Assembly (NCBI GenBank): GCA_000621425.1
Contig: KK211275.1
Span: 536,523 to 600,522, forward strand
DNA length: 64,000 nt
Source of the DNA: Lachnospiraceae bacterium AB2028
Lineage (GTDB): Bacteria; Bacillota; Clostridia; Lachnospirales; Lachnospiraceae
Direction of reading: 5' to 3'
Shown here: in pieces, positions 17,096 to 25,332 of the stretch
Layout of the letters: each line of letters opens with the position of its first letter
How positions within the stretch are numbered: position 1 is the first letter of the stretch
The notes under the pieces: model-generated
Databases searched by the model: none
What the model saw: the letters and a program-made list of their open reading frames with translations, nothing else
Told to the model about the DNA's origin: nothing
Made by a program: the position numbers and the translations under genes

Positions 17096-17794
17096 ATGGC
17101 AGACACGAAAAAGAAAACAGGCGATATTCCTTTTCCTACCATTGAAAGTTACGGCAAGGATCCTGCTGCCATTCCGGGTACGGATATATTAAAGGATGCC
17201 GCTTCCTTAACTGACGCTTACGATTTTGTCAAAATAAAAAAGCGACTTGCAAAAAAGCTGGATCCTAAACGCTATGAGCATTCTATGGGAGTAGCCTATA
17301 CCGCAGCCGCCTTAGCAATGGCATATGGTGAAGACATGATCAAGGCTTATACCGCAGGCGTCCTTCACGACTGCGCAAAGTGTCTTGATGACGAAGAAAG
17401 AGATGAATGCTGCAAAAAATATAATGTTGAACTCACGCAGATTGAAAAGGACCATCCTTTCCTGATCCACGCAAAATTAGGCGCAGTATTGGCTAAGGAA
17501 AAATATGGGGTAGATGATCCTGAAATACTTTCAGCCATCAGATGGCATACAACCGGAAGACCGGATATGACTATGCTGGAAGCCATAATTTTTTCAGCAG
17601 ATTTTATTGAACCAAACAGAAAACCACTTATCTGTCTCCCTAAAATTAGGAGTATAATATTTAGTGACATGGACATGGCTTTATGCCTTATTTTAGAGCA
17701 GACGTTAGTACATTTAGAGCACAAAGGCCAAGCCATAGATGAGTATTCGATGCAGGCGGCAGAGTATTACAGAAAGAAGATAAACGAAAGATAA
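17096..17794 (+). CDS. yqeK: YqeK family HD-domain Ap4A hydrolase-like protein
   Basis: 232 residues from the ATG at 17096, 4 bases after nadD; a longer reading would overlap nadD. HD-domain metal and catalytic residues are visible: H62 in YEHSMGV, H91-D92 in LHDCAK, H120, H125 in FLIHAKLGA, H151 in RWHTTGR and D169 in FSADFIEP. YqeK proteins hydrolyse diadenosine tetraphosphate symmetrically and are encoded next to nadD and rsfS in most Firmicutes, as here. About 45 residues before the HD core are poorly conserved and proline/lysine rich. Confidence 0.9.
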   Translation: MADTKKKTGDIPFPTIESYGKDPAAIPGTDILKDAASLTDAYDFVKIKKRLAKKLDPKRYEHSMGVAYTAAALAMAYGEDMIKAYTAGVLHDCAKCLDDEERDECCKKYNVELTQIEKDHPFLIHAKLGAVLAKEKYGVDDPEILSAIRWHTTGRPDMTMLEAIIFSADFIEPNRKPLICLPKIRSIIFSDMDMALCLILEQTLVHLEHKGQAIDEYSMQAAEYYRKKINER

Positions 17795-17865
17795 AACACT
17801 ATAAGCATCCGACAAAAAAGCGTCATTAACAGATACAACATTCAGATATATGAAAGGAATTAATT

Positions 17866-18213
17866 ATGGATTCAAGAGAAAAAGCAAGAATAGCAGTCAG
17901 CGCAATGGAAGACAAAAAGGCTGAAGATATAAGGGTTATCGAAATATCCGAGGTATCTTCCATCGGTGATTATTTCATAATCTGCAACGGTTCAAACATA
18001 AGCCAGGTACAGGCTATTACAGACGAAATAGATGAAAGGCTCGGCCGTCAGGGCATAACTGCTGCCCATGTGGAAGGCTACCGAAATGCCGGATGGATCC
18101 TTATGGACTACAGTGATGTGATAATCCACGTTTTCGATAAGGATAACAGGCTCTTTTATAATTTAGAACGTATCTGGAAGGACGGAAAAGAAATAGGGGC
18201 AGAAAGCCTGTAA
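17866..18213 (+). CDS. rsfS: Ribosomal silencing factor RsfS
   Basis: 115-residue Iojap/RsfS family protein that binds L14 and prevents subunit joining under nutrient stress. Diagnostic stretches are IGDYFIICNGSNISQVQAI, GYRNAGWILMDYSDVIIHVF and YNLERIW. It closes the ribosome-assembly/NAD cluster with AAAGGA upstream of the ATG. Confidence 0.95.
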   Translation: MDSREKARIAVSAMEDKKAEDIRVIEISEVSSIGDYFIICNGSNISQVQAITDEIDERLGRQGITAAHVEGYRNAGWILMDYSDVIIHVFDKDNRLFYNLERIWKDGKEIGAESL

Positions 18214-18254
18214 GTACAATTAGCGATTGAAATAAGGGGGATGGGGCTAAGAGA

Positions 18255-21200
18255 ATGGATATAAATCTGTATAATTCTTTGCTTATAATACAGTATGTCT
18301 GTATCTTTGGTCTTTTCATTGAGAGCTGGGTAATTATCCGCAAATGGAAAAATTCAGTTCATACCTTTCTGCTTTTAAGCTGCCTTGCTGCCTTAGTTAA
18401 TAATTTAGGTTATCTGCTGGAACTCAGATCAATATCTTTAGACGCGTATATTTCTTCGCTGAAATTTTCTTACTTAGGCAGGATCTGGTATGCTTTTTTC
18501 ATGTTTCTTTTTCTTGCTGAATTACTCAGGATTAAAATTCCAAGCCTGATACTGCGGTTACTGATAGTGCTGCATGCGGCAATATTCATGGTAGTCATGA
18601 CCGTACAGTATCATGGCCTTTATTATTCATCTATATTTTATGAATCTGATGGTCCTGTTCCAAAGATTGTTCACAGTAACGGACCGGTCCACCATATTTT
18701 CATGATAATACAGGTTTGCTATATCACAATCGGCCTGGGTATGCTTTTACATGCAAGGCATAAGGAAAAGAATAAATTCACAAGAAAACGCTATTTTATT
18801 ATTATGCTTGCAATAATCGTGGAGAGCCTTTTCTTCATCATACAGGTCTTTAACTTATTGCCCTTAACAAATGTTTTTGATGTCACGCTTTTAGGCTATT
18901 TCTTCGGAACAATAATAATGCTTATTGCTATTTTCTCCTATGACCTGCTGGGAACAAAGGAAATTGCAAAAGACTTCATTGTTGACAGGATATCGGAAGG
19001 AATTATTGCCGTTGATAATGACGGAATAATCAGATATTATAATGAGCCTGCATTAGAGCTTTTCCCTGAGCTTGCCCAAAACACCACTACAATTCCTGCA
19101 GAAATAAAAAATGCGATTGCAGAAAACAGAAATATACAGCGTAACGACAGAATATACAGTCCGGAAGACAACGACTTAATACACGACGGAAAAGTATTTG
19201 GGACAATATATGCCCTTGTGGATGAAACAGAGCATATAAAATACATGGCAGAACTCCAGGCCCAGAGGGATATTGCAGATAATGCAAACGCGGCCAAGAG
19301 CAGATTCCTTGCAAATATGTCTCATGAGATAAGAACACCCATAAATGCCGTATTAGGCATGGACGAAATGATACTTCGCGAAAGCAGGGAAGATACAATA
19401 CGTTCATATGCATCCGACATAATGTCTGCCGGTAAAACATTGCTTTCACTTATAAATGATATTCTTGACTTTTCAAAAGTTGAAGAAGGCAAGATGGAAA
19501 TAGTTCCCGTGCAGTACGAACTGGCAACGCTTATCAATGACTTAGTCAACATGATAAGCGACAGAGCTGTCAAAAAGAGCCTTAAATTCAACGTTGAGGT
19601 CAATGAAAACATACCGCATTTGCTGTTCGGAGATGAAATGCGCATCAGGCAGTGCGTCCTTAACCTTCTTACCAACGCTGTTAAATACACTGAGAAAGGC
19701 ACCGTTACACTGAAGGTTGATTATAAGGAAAAAGATTGGGAGAATATCTACCTTCAGTTTACTGTTTCAGATACCGGAATCGGTATGAAGGATGAGGATA
19801 TTGAAAAACTTTTCCAGCCTTATCAGCGCATTGAAGAAGAAAGAAACAGGGCCATAGAGGGAACCGGCCTTGGGATGAGCATTACCCGCCAGCTGCTTGA
19901 CCTTATGGGAACAGAATTGGATGTACACAGCGAATATGGGAAAGGATCTGAATTTGCATTTGCTGTCGAGCAGAAAATAATCGATCCTGATAAGATCGGA
20001 GATTATGCGCACCGTTTCTCCGAAAGAAGGGAAATGGACCATATTTACAGAGAGTTATTCCATGCGCCTGACGCAAGGATACTTGTGGTAGATGATACGG
20101 AAATGAACCTGACGGTTATGCAAAGCCTTCTTAAGCAGACACAGATTCATATCGATACAGCATCAACCGGAAAAGATGCCATAACACTTGCTACAGTCAA
20201 TAAATATGATGTCCTTTTCATAGACCACATGATGCCTGATATGGATGGTATCGAGACGCTTAAGCATATTCGTGAGACCAAAAAGAATCAGGGAACGGCT
20301 GCAGTCGCACTTACCGCAAATGCTGTATCCGGAGCAAGGGATAATTATATCAATTCAGGCTTTTCGGACTATCTGTCAAAACCGGTTGACAGCTCACTGC
20401 TCGAAAACATGCTTTATACATATATCCCCAAGGATAAGATTAAAAAGGTAACTGATGAAAGCCGGAAGAATAAAGGCGGTAAATCACTTGAACGGTCAAA
20501 AATATTTGTTATTGATGATGACGAAACAGTATGTTCAGCTTTACAAAGCATCCTGTCACCGCTCTATGACATAGAGATAAGCCTGACCGGAACGGATGCC
20601 ATTAAGAAGATTGTCAAATATGAACCTGATCTTGTAATCTTAGATATCCATCTTTCGGACGGAAACGGATTCGAAATTATGGACAGCCTAAAAAAAGAGG
20701 ATCAGACGGTTTCTATTCCTATACTGCTGCTCACCGGCGATAACGATACACAGACCGAGGAAAATGCTTTCAGGCGCGGAGCTTCTGAATTTATTAGGAA
20801 ACCCTTTGCTCCTGATATACTGAAACAGCGAACTAAAAGGATCATCGAACTGTACCATTACCAGCGGTCTATTGAAGATGAAGTCAGGAAACAGACCGGA
20901 CGAAGCAAACGATTGTCTCGTGAGATGATGCTTGCCTTGTCCAAGACGGTCGACACTAAGGATCACTATACAGATGGTCATTCAAGGCGTGTAGCCGCAA
21001 TGGCAGCCGAAATAGCCAGAAGACTTGGAAAGCCCGCAGATGAACAAGTGGAAATCTTCGAAATTGGTCTTCTTCATGACATCGGCAAGATAGGTGTCCA
21101 CGAGGATATTATTCACAAAGATACAAGACTAACGGATGATGAGTTTTCAGAAATCAAAGCCCATACCCTTAAAGGCGATGAAATACTTAAAGAAATCACG

Positions 21201-21971
21201 GATATGCCGCGACTAAGGGAAGGCGCCAGATGGCATCATGAGCATTATGACGGCAAAGGCTATCCCGATGGACTTGCCGGAAACGGAATCCCGGAAGCAG
21301 CACGAATCGTTTGTGTAGCCGACTGTTATGACGCCATGACGAGTACCAGGACTTATTCTGTACCCAAAAAGCAATCCGAAGTCAGAGCAGAGATAGAAAG
21401 ATGTAAAAATACCTGGTTCGATCCTGTGATAGCAGATGTAATGCTTACGATGATCGATGAAGATAAAGAATATCAGATGAATGAAACAGCTGATATTGCC
21501 TGGATCTGGAAAGAATATGACAGGCTTTGGATCAATCCTGCCGAAGAAAGTATTTCAATATCTGTTTCTTCTTCATCAACGGTTGATCCCAATGCTACCG
21601 AAGCACACGATAGCCTTCCTGAATGGTTGGTTTCACAGGATATAATCGATACCAAAATCGGGCTTAAGAACTGTGGGTCAGCAGACGGTTACATAGCAGT
21701 CCTGGATACATTCTACAAAACCGTAGAAACAAAAGAAAAAGAAATCAAAACATATTATGAAGATTCAGACTGGGACAATTTTACAACTAAAGTCCATGCC
21801 CTAAAAAGTTCTGCAAGAATAATAGGCGCAAGAGAGCTGTCTGTATTAGCTGAAAAGCTTGAAACAGCAGGAAAAGAAAAAGATATTGCACTAATAAATA
21901 ACAATGTCACAGAATTACTTAAATTATATAACGAAGCCGCTAAAGCACTGTCTGAGCTTGACAATAAGTGA
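18255..21971 (+). CDS. Hybrid histidine kinase with two receivers, HD-GYP and Hpt domains
   Basis: 1238-residue membrane signalling protein. Residues about 1-235 form a seven-span N-terminal membrane region of the histidine-kinase N7TM kind; 240-340 resemble a PAS domain; a HisKA domain has phospho-acceptor H357 in MSHEIRTPIN; a HATPase domain follows with N box LLTNAVKY, DTGIGM and GTGLGM; receiver 1 (about 605-725) has D657 in FIDHMMPDMDG; receiver 2 (about 748-865) has D797 in ILDIHLSDGNG; an HD-GYP domain (about 885-1075) has H941-D942 in LLHDIGKIG and HHEHYDGKGYPDGL; and a C-terminal Hpt domain has H1181 in VHALKSSARIIGA. It probably joins a phosphorelay to c-di-GMP hydrolysis in one chain. 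A G-rich ribosome-binding site precedes the ATG. A double-receiver gene follows. Confidence 0.93.
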   Translation: MDINLYNSLLIIQYVCIFGLFIESWVIIRKWKNSVHTFLLLSCLAALVNNLGYLLELRSISLDAYISSLKFSYLGRIWYAFFMFLFLAELLRIKIPSLILRLLIVLHAAIFMVVMTVQYHGLYYSSIFYESDGPVPKIVHSNGPVHHIFMIIQVCYITIGLGMLLHARHKEKNKFTRKRYFIIMLAIIVESLFFIIQVFNLLPLTNVFDVTLLGYFFGTIIMLIAIFSYDLLGTKEIAKDFIVDRISEGIIAVDNDGIIRYYNEPALELFPELAQNTTTIPAEIKNAIAENRNIQRNDRIYSPEDNDLIHDGKVFGTIYALVDETEHIKYMAELQAQRDIADNANAAKSRFLANMSHEIRTPINAVLGMDEMILRESREDTIRSYASDIMSAGKTLLSLINDILDFSKVEEGKMEIVPVQYELATLINDLVNMISDRAVKKSLKFNVEVNENIPHLLFGDEMRIRQCVLNLLTNAVKYTEKGTVTLKVDYKEKDWENIYLQFTVSDTGIGMKDEDIEKLFQPYQRIEEERNRAIEGTGLGMSITRQLLDLMGTELDVHSEYGKGSEFAFAVEQKIIDPDKIGDYAHRFSERREMDHIYRELFHAPDARILVVDDTEMNLTVMQSLLKQTQIHIDTASTGKDAITLATVNKYDVLFIDHMMPDMDGIETLKHIRETKKNQGTAAVALTANAVSGARDNYINSGFSDYLSKPVDSSLLENMLYTYIPKDKIKKVTDESRKNKGGKSLERSKIFVIDDDETVCSALQSILSPLYDIEISLTGTDAIKKIVKYEPDLVILDIHLSDGNGFEIMDSLKKEDQTVSIPILLLTGDNDTQTEENAFRRGASEFIRKPFAPDILKQRTKRIIELYHYQRSIEDEVRKQTGRSKRLSREMMLALSKTVDTKDHYTDGHSRRVAAMAAEIARRLGKPADEQVEIFEIGLLHDIGKIGVHEDIIHKDTRLTDDEFSEIKAHTLKGDEILKEITDMPRLREGARWHHEHYDGKGYPDGLAGNGIPEAARIVCVADCYDAMTSTRTYSVPKKQSEVRAEIERCKNTWFDPVIADVMLTMIDEDKEYQMNETADIAWIWKEYDRLWINPAEESISISVSSSSTVDPNATEAHDSLPEWLVSQDIIDTKIGLKNCGSADGYIAVLDTFYKTVETKEKEIKTYYEDSDWDNFTTKVHALKSSARIIGARELSVLAEKLETAGKEKDIALINNNVTELLKLYNEAAKALSELDNK

Positions 21972-22039
21972 TATGTTATGCACGATGCAAAATCAGATGA
22001 TACAATATAAATGTGTAACTTCTTTTCGCGGAGGTAAAA

Positions 22040-22801
22040 ATGAATAATTTCGGAATAGAAAAAGTAGTACTAATAAGCGCAAACGAAAGTTTTTTGGCCA
22101 AAAGTCTCATTACCAAATTAGAATCAGCAGGTGTTATCCCCATTTTTTCCCATGCTAATATAAAAGAGATCGAGAAATACGCCGCTGAAATGGAACTTGT
22201 AATTCTTTTTATGAGCGAAGAACTCGAAAACGCCCCTGAAGTGCTTGTCTATCTCAAGGACAGGTCTCAGGATAAGGAGTTGGGATTTATGCTTATAGGC
22301 GAGGAATCCGAGTACGAAACACTAATAAAGACATTTCCGGAGCAGAATATTACGGAATGGTTTAAGAGACCTTTAGACATAGATGATCTTGTAAAAAAAG
22401 TCTGCTTATATTTAGAAGAAAACACCGGAGAAAAGCGCAAAAAAAACATCCTGATAGTGGATGATGACATTACATATATGCGAACAGTATATGAATGGCT
22501 GAAAGACAGCTACCATGTAGGAATGGCCGCAAACGGCGTACAGGCCATAAGCTATCTTACAAAGAACAGTGCTGATCTTGTGCTGTTAGATTATGAAATG
22601 CCAGGTGCAAACGGCCCCCAGGTACTCTCAATGTTAAAGACTGATTCTGAGACAGGCCATATCCCTGTCATGTTCCTTACCGGAAAGGGTGACAGGGAAA
22701 GTGTACTGTCCGTAGTGGGGCTTCATCCGGAAGATTACCTGCTTAAGACTATCGATAAAGCCACCTTACTCAATAAACTTGATACTTTTTTCAACCGCTG
22801 A
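22040..22801 (+). CDS. Response regulator with pseudo-receiver and receiver domains
   Basis: 253-residue cytoplasmic protein of two receiver-like halves and no output domain. The N-terminal half (8-128) has the alternating hydrophobic strand pattern of a receiver, ending with EWFKRPLDIDDL, but the acidic pocket is missing and M58 stands at the expected phospho-aspartate. The C-terminal half (136-250) has D141-D143, phospho-acceptor D184 in LLDYEMPG, FLTGKG, and K in YLLKTID (the usual K-P proline is T). It lies 68 bases after the hybrid kinase and is the obvious candidate partner, acting as a phosphate sink or adaptor. CGGAGGT precedes the ATG. Confidence 0.85.
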   Translation: MNNFGIEKVVLISANESFLAKSLITKLESAGVIPIFSHANIKEIEKYAAEMELVILFMSEELENAPEVLVYLKDRSQDKELGFMLIGEESEYETLIKTFPEQNITEWFKRPLDIDDLVKKVCLYLEENTGEKRKKNILIVDDDITYMRTVYEWLKDSYHVGMAANGVQAISYLTKNSADLVLLDYEMPGANGPQVLSMLKTDSETGHIPVMFLTGKGDRESVLSVVGLHPEDYLLKTIDKATLLNKLDTFFNR

Positions 22802-22832
22802 GAATTGCTTATAACTGCTGATTATTGCTATC

Positions 22833-23450
22833 TCAAATAGTTCTGAATATTGCAAATACTTTACCCAGAATAACACATTCATCGACAATAATTGGCTCCA
22901 TGGTGTCATTTTCAGGTTGAAGCCTAATGTGGCCATTTTCCTTATAAAAAGTCTTTACCGTAGCAGAATCATCGATCAGGGCAACCACTATATCTCCGTT
23001 CCTGGCGGTATTGCACTGTTCTACAAATACCATGTCACCGTCAAATATACCGGCATTGATCATACTTTCTCCCTTTACATTAAGGATAAAGCATTCCGCA
23101 TTAGGTGTGATCGCCATCGGAAGCGGGAAATAGCTTTCAACGTTTTCTGTAGCAAGAATAGGCTGGCCCGCAGCGACCCTGCCGACTACCGGAATAGAAG
23201 TAAGCTCTTCCTGGCGCATTACCTGATATGATTCATCTATTATCTCAATAGCCCTGGTTTTTGAAGGGTCCCTGTGAATATATCCTTTTCTTTCAAGAGT
23301 AGCAAGATGTGCGTGTACAGATGAAGTTGATTTAAGATCCACACCTGCGCAGATATCACGTACAGTCGGCGGATAAGATTTCTTTTTGGACCAGTCCTTT
23401 ATAAAATCGTATATCAGCTGCTGTTTCTCTGTGAGTTTTTCTAATGCCAT
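22833..23450 (-). CDS. lexA: LexA repressor
   Basis: 205-residue SOS repressor. Residues 1-65 form the winged helix DNA-binding domain (YPPTVRDICAGVDLKSTSSVHAHL recognition region); 85-205 form the S24 autoprotease domain with cleavage site A94-G95 in VAAGQP, nucleophile S129 in KGESM and K166 in SATVKTF. It is divergent from a LysM gene of yneA type, and the intergenic region carries LexA boxes including one inside its own promoter, so autoregulation is expected. GGAGG lies 8 bases upstream of the ATG on the minus strand. Confidence 0.97.
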   Translation of the reverse strand: MALEKLTEKQQLIYDFIKDWSKKKSYPPTVRDICAGVDLKSTSSVHAHLATLERKGYIHRDPSKTRAIEIIDESYQVMRQEELTSIPVVGRVAAGQPILATENVESYFPLPMAITPNAECFILNVKGESMINAGIFDGDMVFVEQCNTARNGDIVVALIDDSATVKTFYKENGHIRLQPENDTMEPIIVDECVILGKVFAIFRTI

Positions 23451-23514
23451 TTTGATTCCTCCTGTTTATATAATGTAATTCCCATGATCAGAATATAACT
23501 AATCTTTCAAGAAA

Positions 23515-23543
23515 ATCATAACATATGTTCGCCAAAAAAGCAA
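23515..23543 (-). promoter_or_regulatory. lexA promoter with LexA box in the spacer
   Basis: On the minus strand TTGCTT (23543-23538) and TATGAT (23520-23515) are 17 bases apart. The spacer contains CGAACATATGTT (23531-23520), 12 of 14 matches to the Gram-positive LexA box CGAACRNRYGTTYC. Repressor binding here would block RNA polymerase, giving autoregulation. Confidence 0.75.
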
Positions 23544-23554
23544 ACAAATTTTCA

Positions 23555-23580
23555 GAACAAATTTTCCGAACAAAATTTCG
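23555..23580. promoter_or_regulatory. Two adjacent degenerate LexA boxes
   Basis: GAACAAATTTTC (23555-23566) and CGAACAAAATTTCG (23567-23580) each differ by a single base from GAACNNNNGTTC. They abut each other midway between the lexA and yneA-like promoters and may give cooperative repression. Seen by pattern only. Confidence 0.45.
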
Positions 23581-23589
23581 AATTTTCTC

Positions 23590-23642
23590 TTGACACAAAA
23601 ACAGTTGTTCGATATACTGCAAGCATAGCGAACGGCCGTTCT
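23590..23642 (+). promoter_or_regulatory. SOS promoter and LexA operator of the yneA-like gene
   Basis: TTGACA (23590-23595) and TATACT (23613-23618) are separated by 17 bases. CGAACGGCCGTTCTC (23629-23643) starts 10 bases after the -10 element and is a perfect GAAC-N4-GTTC LexA box over the expected transcription start. Confidence 0.88.
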
Positions 23643-23707
23643 CGTGAAAGAATGTTCGAGAATAGTAAATATACGGTAAAGCAACAGAACCGGGGAGGAA
23701 GATGAAA

Positions 23708-24136
23708 ATGAGAAGAAAGGGTTATTCAAGCAGAAGAAACTACATAAACAAGTGCAGACGGGCTGATAGGAAGTCCAGCATAAAGAGTCAGCGTTCAAGA
23801 GCTGCATCCCGGACAGCCGGCGAGAGCAGAAATGTTTCTTTATTATTACTGACAGCTGCTACAATGCTGCTTAGCCTTCTTATAATATTTGGAAATAAGG
23901 CAAAAGCAGAATCTGATGATGCTTTTACATATAATGGATATTATAAATATTTTACCAGCATTACAGTTCAGTCCGGCGACACATTAAGCTCATATGCGGA
24001 TCTTTATAATATAGCAGGGATAAAATCAGATGAAGAGTACATATCCGAAGTTTGCACAATCAACAATATAGACAAGGATCACATTGTCTCCGGACAGAAA
24101 ATCATCGTACCTTATTATGACAAGGAATTCAAATAA
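23708..24136 (+). CDS. YneA-like LysM protein, probable SOS cell-division inhibitor
   Basis: 142 residues from ATG 23708, chosen because GGGGAGG (23692-23698) is 9 bases away; the ATG at 23702 is only 3 bases from it. An arginine/lysine-rich cytoplasmic head (about 1-42) is followed by one membrane span (about 43-63) and an extracellular LysM module (about 85-137: ITVQSGDTLSSYADLY...SGQKIIVP). YneA proteins of Firmicutes have this short anchor-plus-LysM form, are divergent from lexA and delay division during DNA damage. The perfect LexA box at the promoter supports that role. The long basic head is larger than in Bacillus YneA. Confidence 0.85.
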   Translation: MRRKGYSSRRNYINKCRRADRKSSIKSQRSRAASRTAGESRNVSLLLLTAATMLLSLLIIFGNKAKAESDDAFTYNGYYKYFTSITVQSGDTLSSYADLYNIAGIKSDEEYISEVCTINNIDKDHIVSGQKIIVPYYDKEFK

Positions 24137-24147
24137 AGATATATTTT

Positions 24148-25212
24148 TTAGTCTTTGCGGAGTTTGACCATATCGGCAGCCTTGCGTTTCTGCTCTTCAT
24201 TCATTGATGCGTAATGTTTCCGCGTGGTATTAACATCTTTGTGTCCCAAAACACTTGCCACTAAGTAAATATCACCACTTTCCTTATAGAGCTCGGTACC
24301 ATATGTGGAACGCAGTTTATGTGGCGTAATTTTTTTCAAAGTGGTAACCTGGGATGCATACTTTTTTACAAGGTTCTCAACAGCACGAACAGTGATGCGT
24401 TTGTTCTGTATAGAAAGAAATAACGCATTCTCATGCCCGGGCAAGGCAATGATACCCATGCGTTCATCAAGGTAGTTCGTTAATGCCTCTTCAACTTCTT
24501 CACCAAAATATACTTTGGCCTCGTTTCCGCCTTTTCTTACAATCCTAATGGCCCCGTTGTCAAAATCAATATCCTTAATGTCCAGACCTACACATTCAGA
24601 AACTCGGATACCGGTCCCCAGAAGAAGGGTAATAAGCGCCAGATCCCTCTGCATAGTGCGTGCATGGAATTTCTTCTGGTGTCCGCTTTCGCTTTCAGAA
24701 CCGTTTTCAATGATATCTAAAAGCTTGGCAACCTCATCAGGTTCTAAGCGTATTATATTCTTTTCGTGAAGCTTTGGCATATGAACAATAGAAGCCGGGT
24801 TAGATTTTAATAATTCCGACTCGTAAAGATACGCATAAAAACTTCTGAGAGCAGAAAGTTTCCTGCTTTTACCACGCTCATCATTTGTATGCGTGGTTCC
24901 GTCTGGCCCCTCATACCACGAAAGATATTCCATATATGACTCGATATCAAATTTTCCAATATTTTCTATAACCGAAAGCGGGATATCCTTGATAGAAGGA
25001 TAGGGGGTATCGACAATATGATCATTTACAAATTTGAAGAATATTTGCAGATCATAGGCATAAGCCACCTTTGTCCGGTTGCCCGTATTGTCAGATATTC
25101 CACGAAAAAAAACATGGCAATACGAAGGCAGCTCAGATTCAAGTTTCCTTAGTTTTTCTATGTTTTTTATTTTAATTTGTTCATGGTAGCTTTTACTGGA
25201 ATAATTTGCCAT
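24148..25212 (-). CDS. Tyrosine recombinase, XerC/XerD-like
   Basis: 354-residue site-specific recombinase. An N-terminal SAM-like core-binding domain (about 45-145) precedes the catalytic domain with R203 in GTGIRVSEC, a beta-hairpin lysine near RKGGNEAK (K227 or K233), H298 and R301 in PHKLRSTYG, H324 in LGHKDVNTT and nucleophile Y334 in RKHYASM. It converges with the yneA-like gene, with 11 bases between stops. No direct repeats, excisionase, or cargo genes flank it, so it looks like a resident chromosomal recombinase rather than an integrase of an element. Its target is unknown; chromosome dimer resolution is possible. The extra 40 residues before the core-binding domain are unusual for Xer. 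Confidence 0.88.
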   Translation of the reverse strand: MANYSSKSYHEQIKIKNIEKLRKLESELPSYCHVFFRGISDNTGNRTKVAYAYDLQIFFKFVNDHIVDTPYPSIKDIPLSVIENIGKFDIESYMEYLSWYEGPDGTTHTNDERGKSRKLSALRSFYAYLYESELLKSNPASIVHMPKLHEKNIIRLEPDEVAKLLDIIENGSESESGHQKKFHARTMQRDLALITLLLGTGIRVSECVGLDIKDIDFDNGAIRIVRKGGNEAKVYFGEEVEEALTNYLDERMGIIALPGHENALFLSIQNKRITVRAVENLVKKYASQVTTLKKITPHKLRSTYGTELYKESGDIYLVASVLGHKDVNTTRKHYASMNEEQKRKAADMVKLRKD

Positions 25213-25245
25213 TTTTTAGCTTTCCTGAAAAAACATATTATTTTG

Positions 25246-25275
25246 ATTATAGTTTATTGTATCATATTATGTTAA
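25246..25275 (-). promoter_or_regulatory. Promoter of the tyrosine recombinase gene
   Basis: Minus strand TTAACA (25275-25270) and TATAAT (25251-25246), 18-base spacer. The -10 is consensus and the -35 differs at one base. It is about 35 bases upstream of the start codon. Confidence 0.7.
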
Positions 25276-25279
25276 TTAG

Positions 25280-25288
25280 TGTTATACT
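25280..25288 (+). promoter_or_regulatory. Extended -10 promoter of the AI-2E transporter gene
   Basis: TG-T-TATACT at 25280-25288, divergent from the recombinase promoter. A start site near 25295 would place the GTG at 25279 outside the transcript, supporting the TTG start at 25333. Confidence 0.5.
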
Positions 25289-25332
25289 TTAATGTGGTGA
25301 TTTTCAAACTGTCATACATGGAGGACGGGATT

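Noticed and set aside
24148-25212. Integrase of a mobile element
   Set aside because: No tRNA target, direct repeats, excisionase, phage or conjugation genes are nearby, and codon use looks like that of its neighbours.
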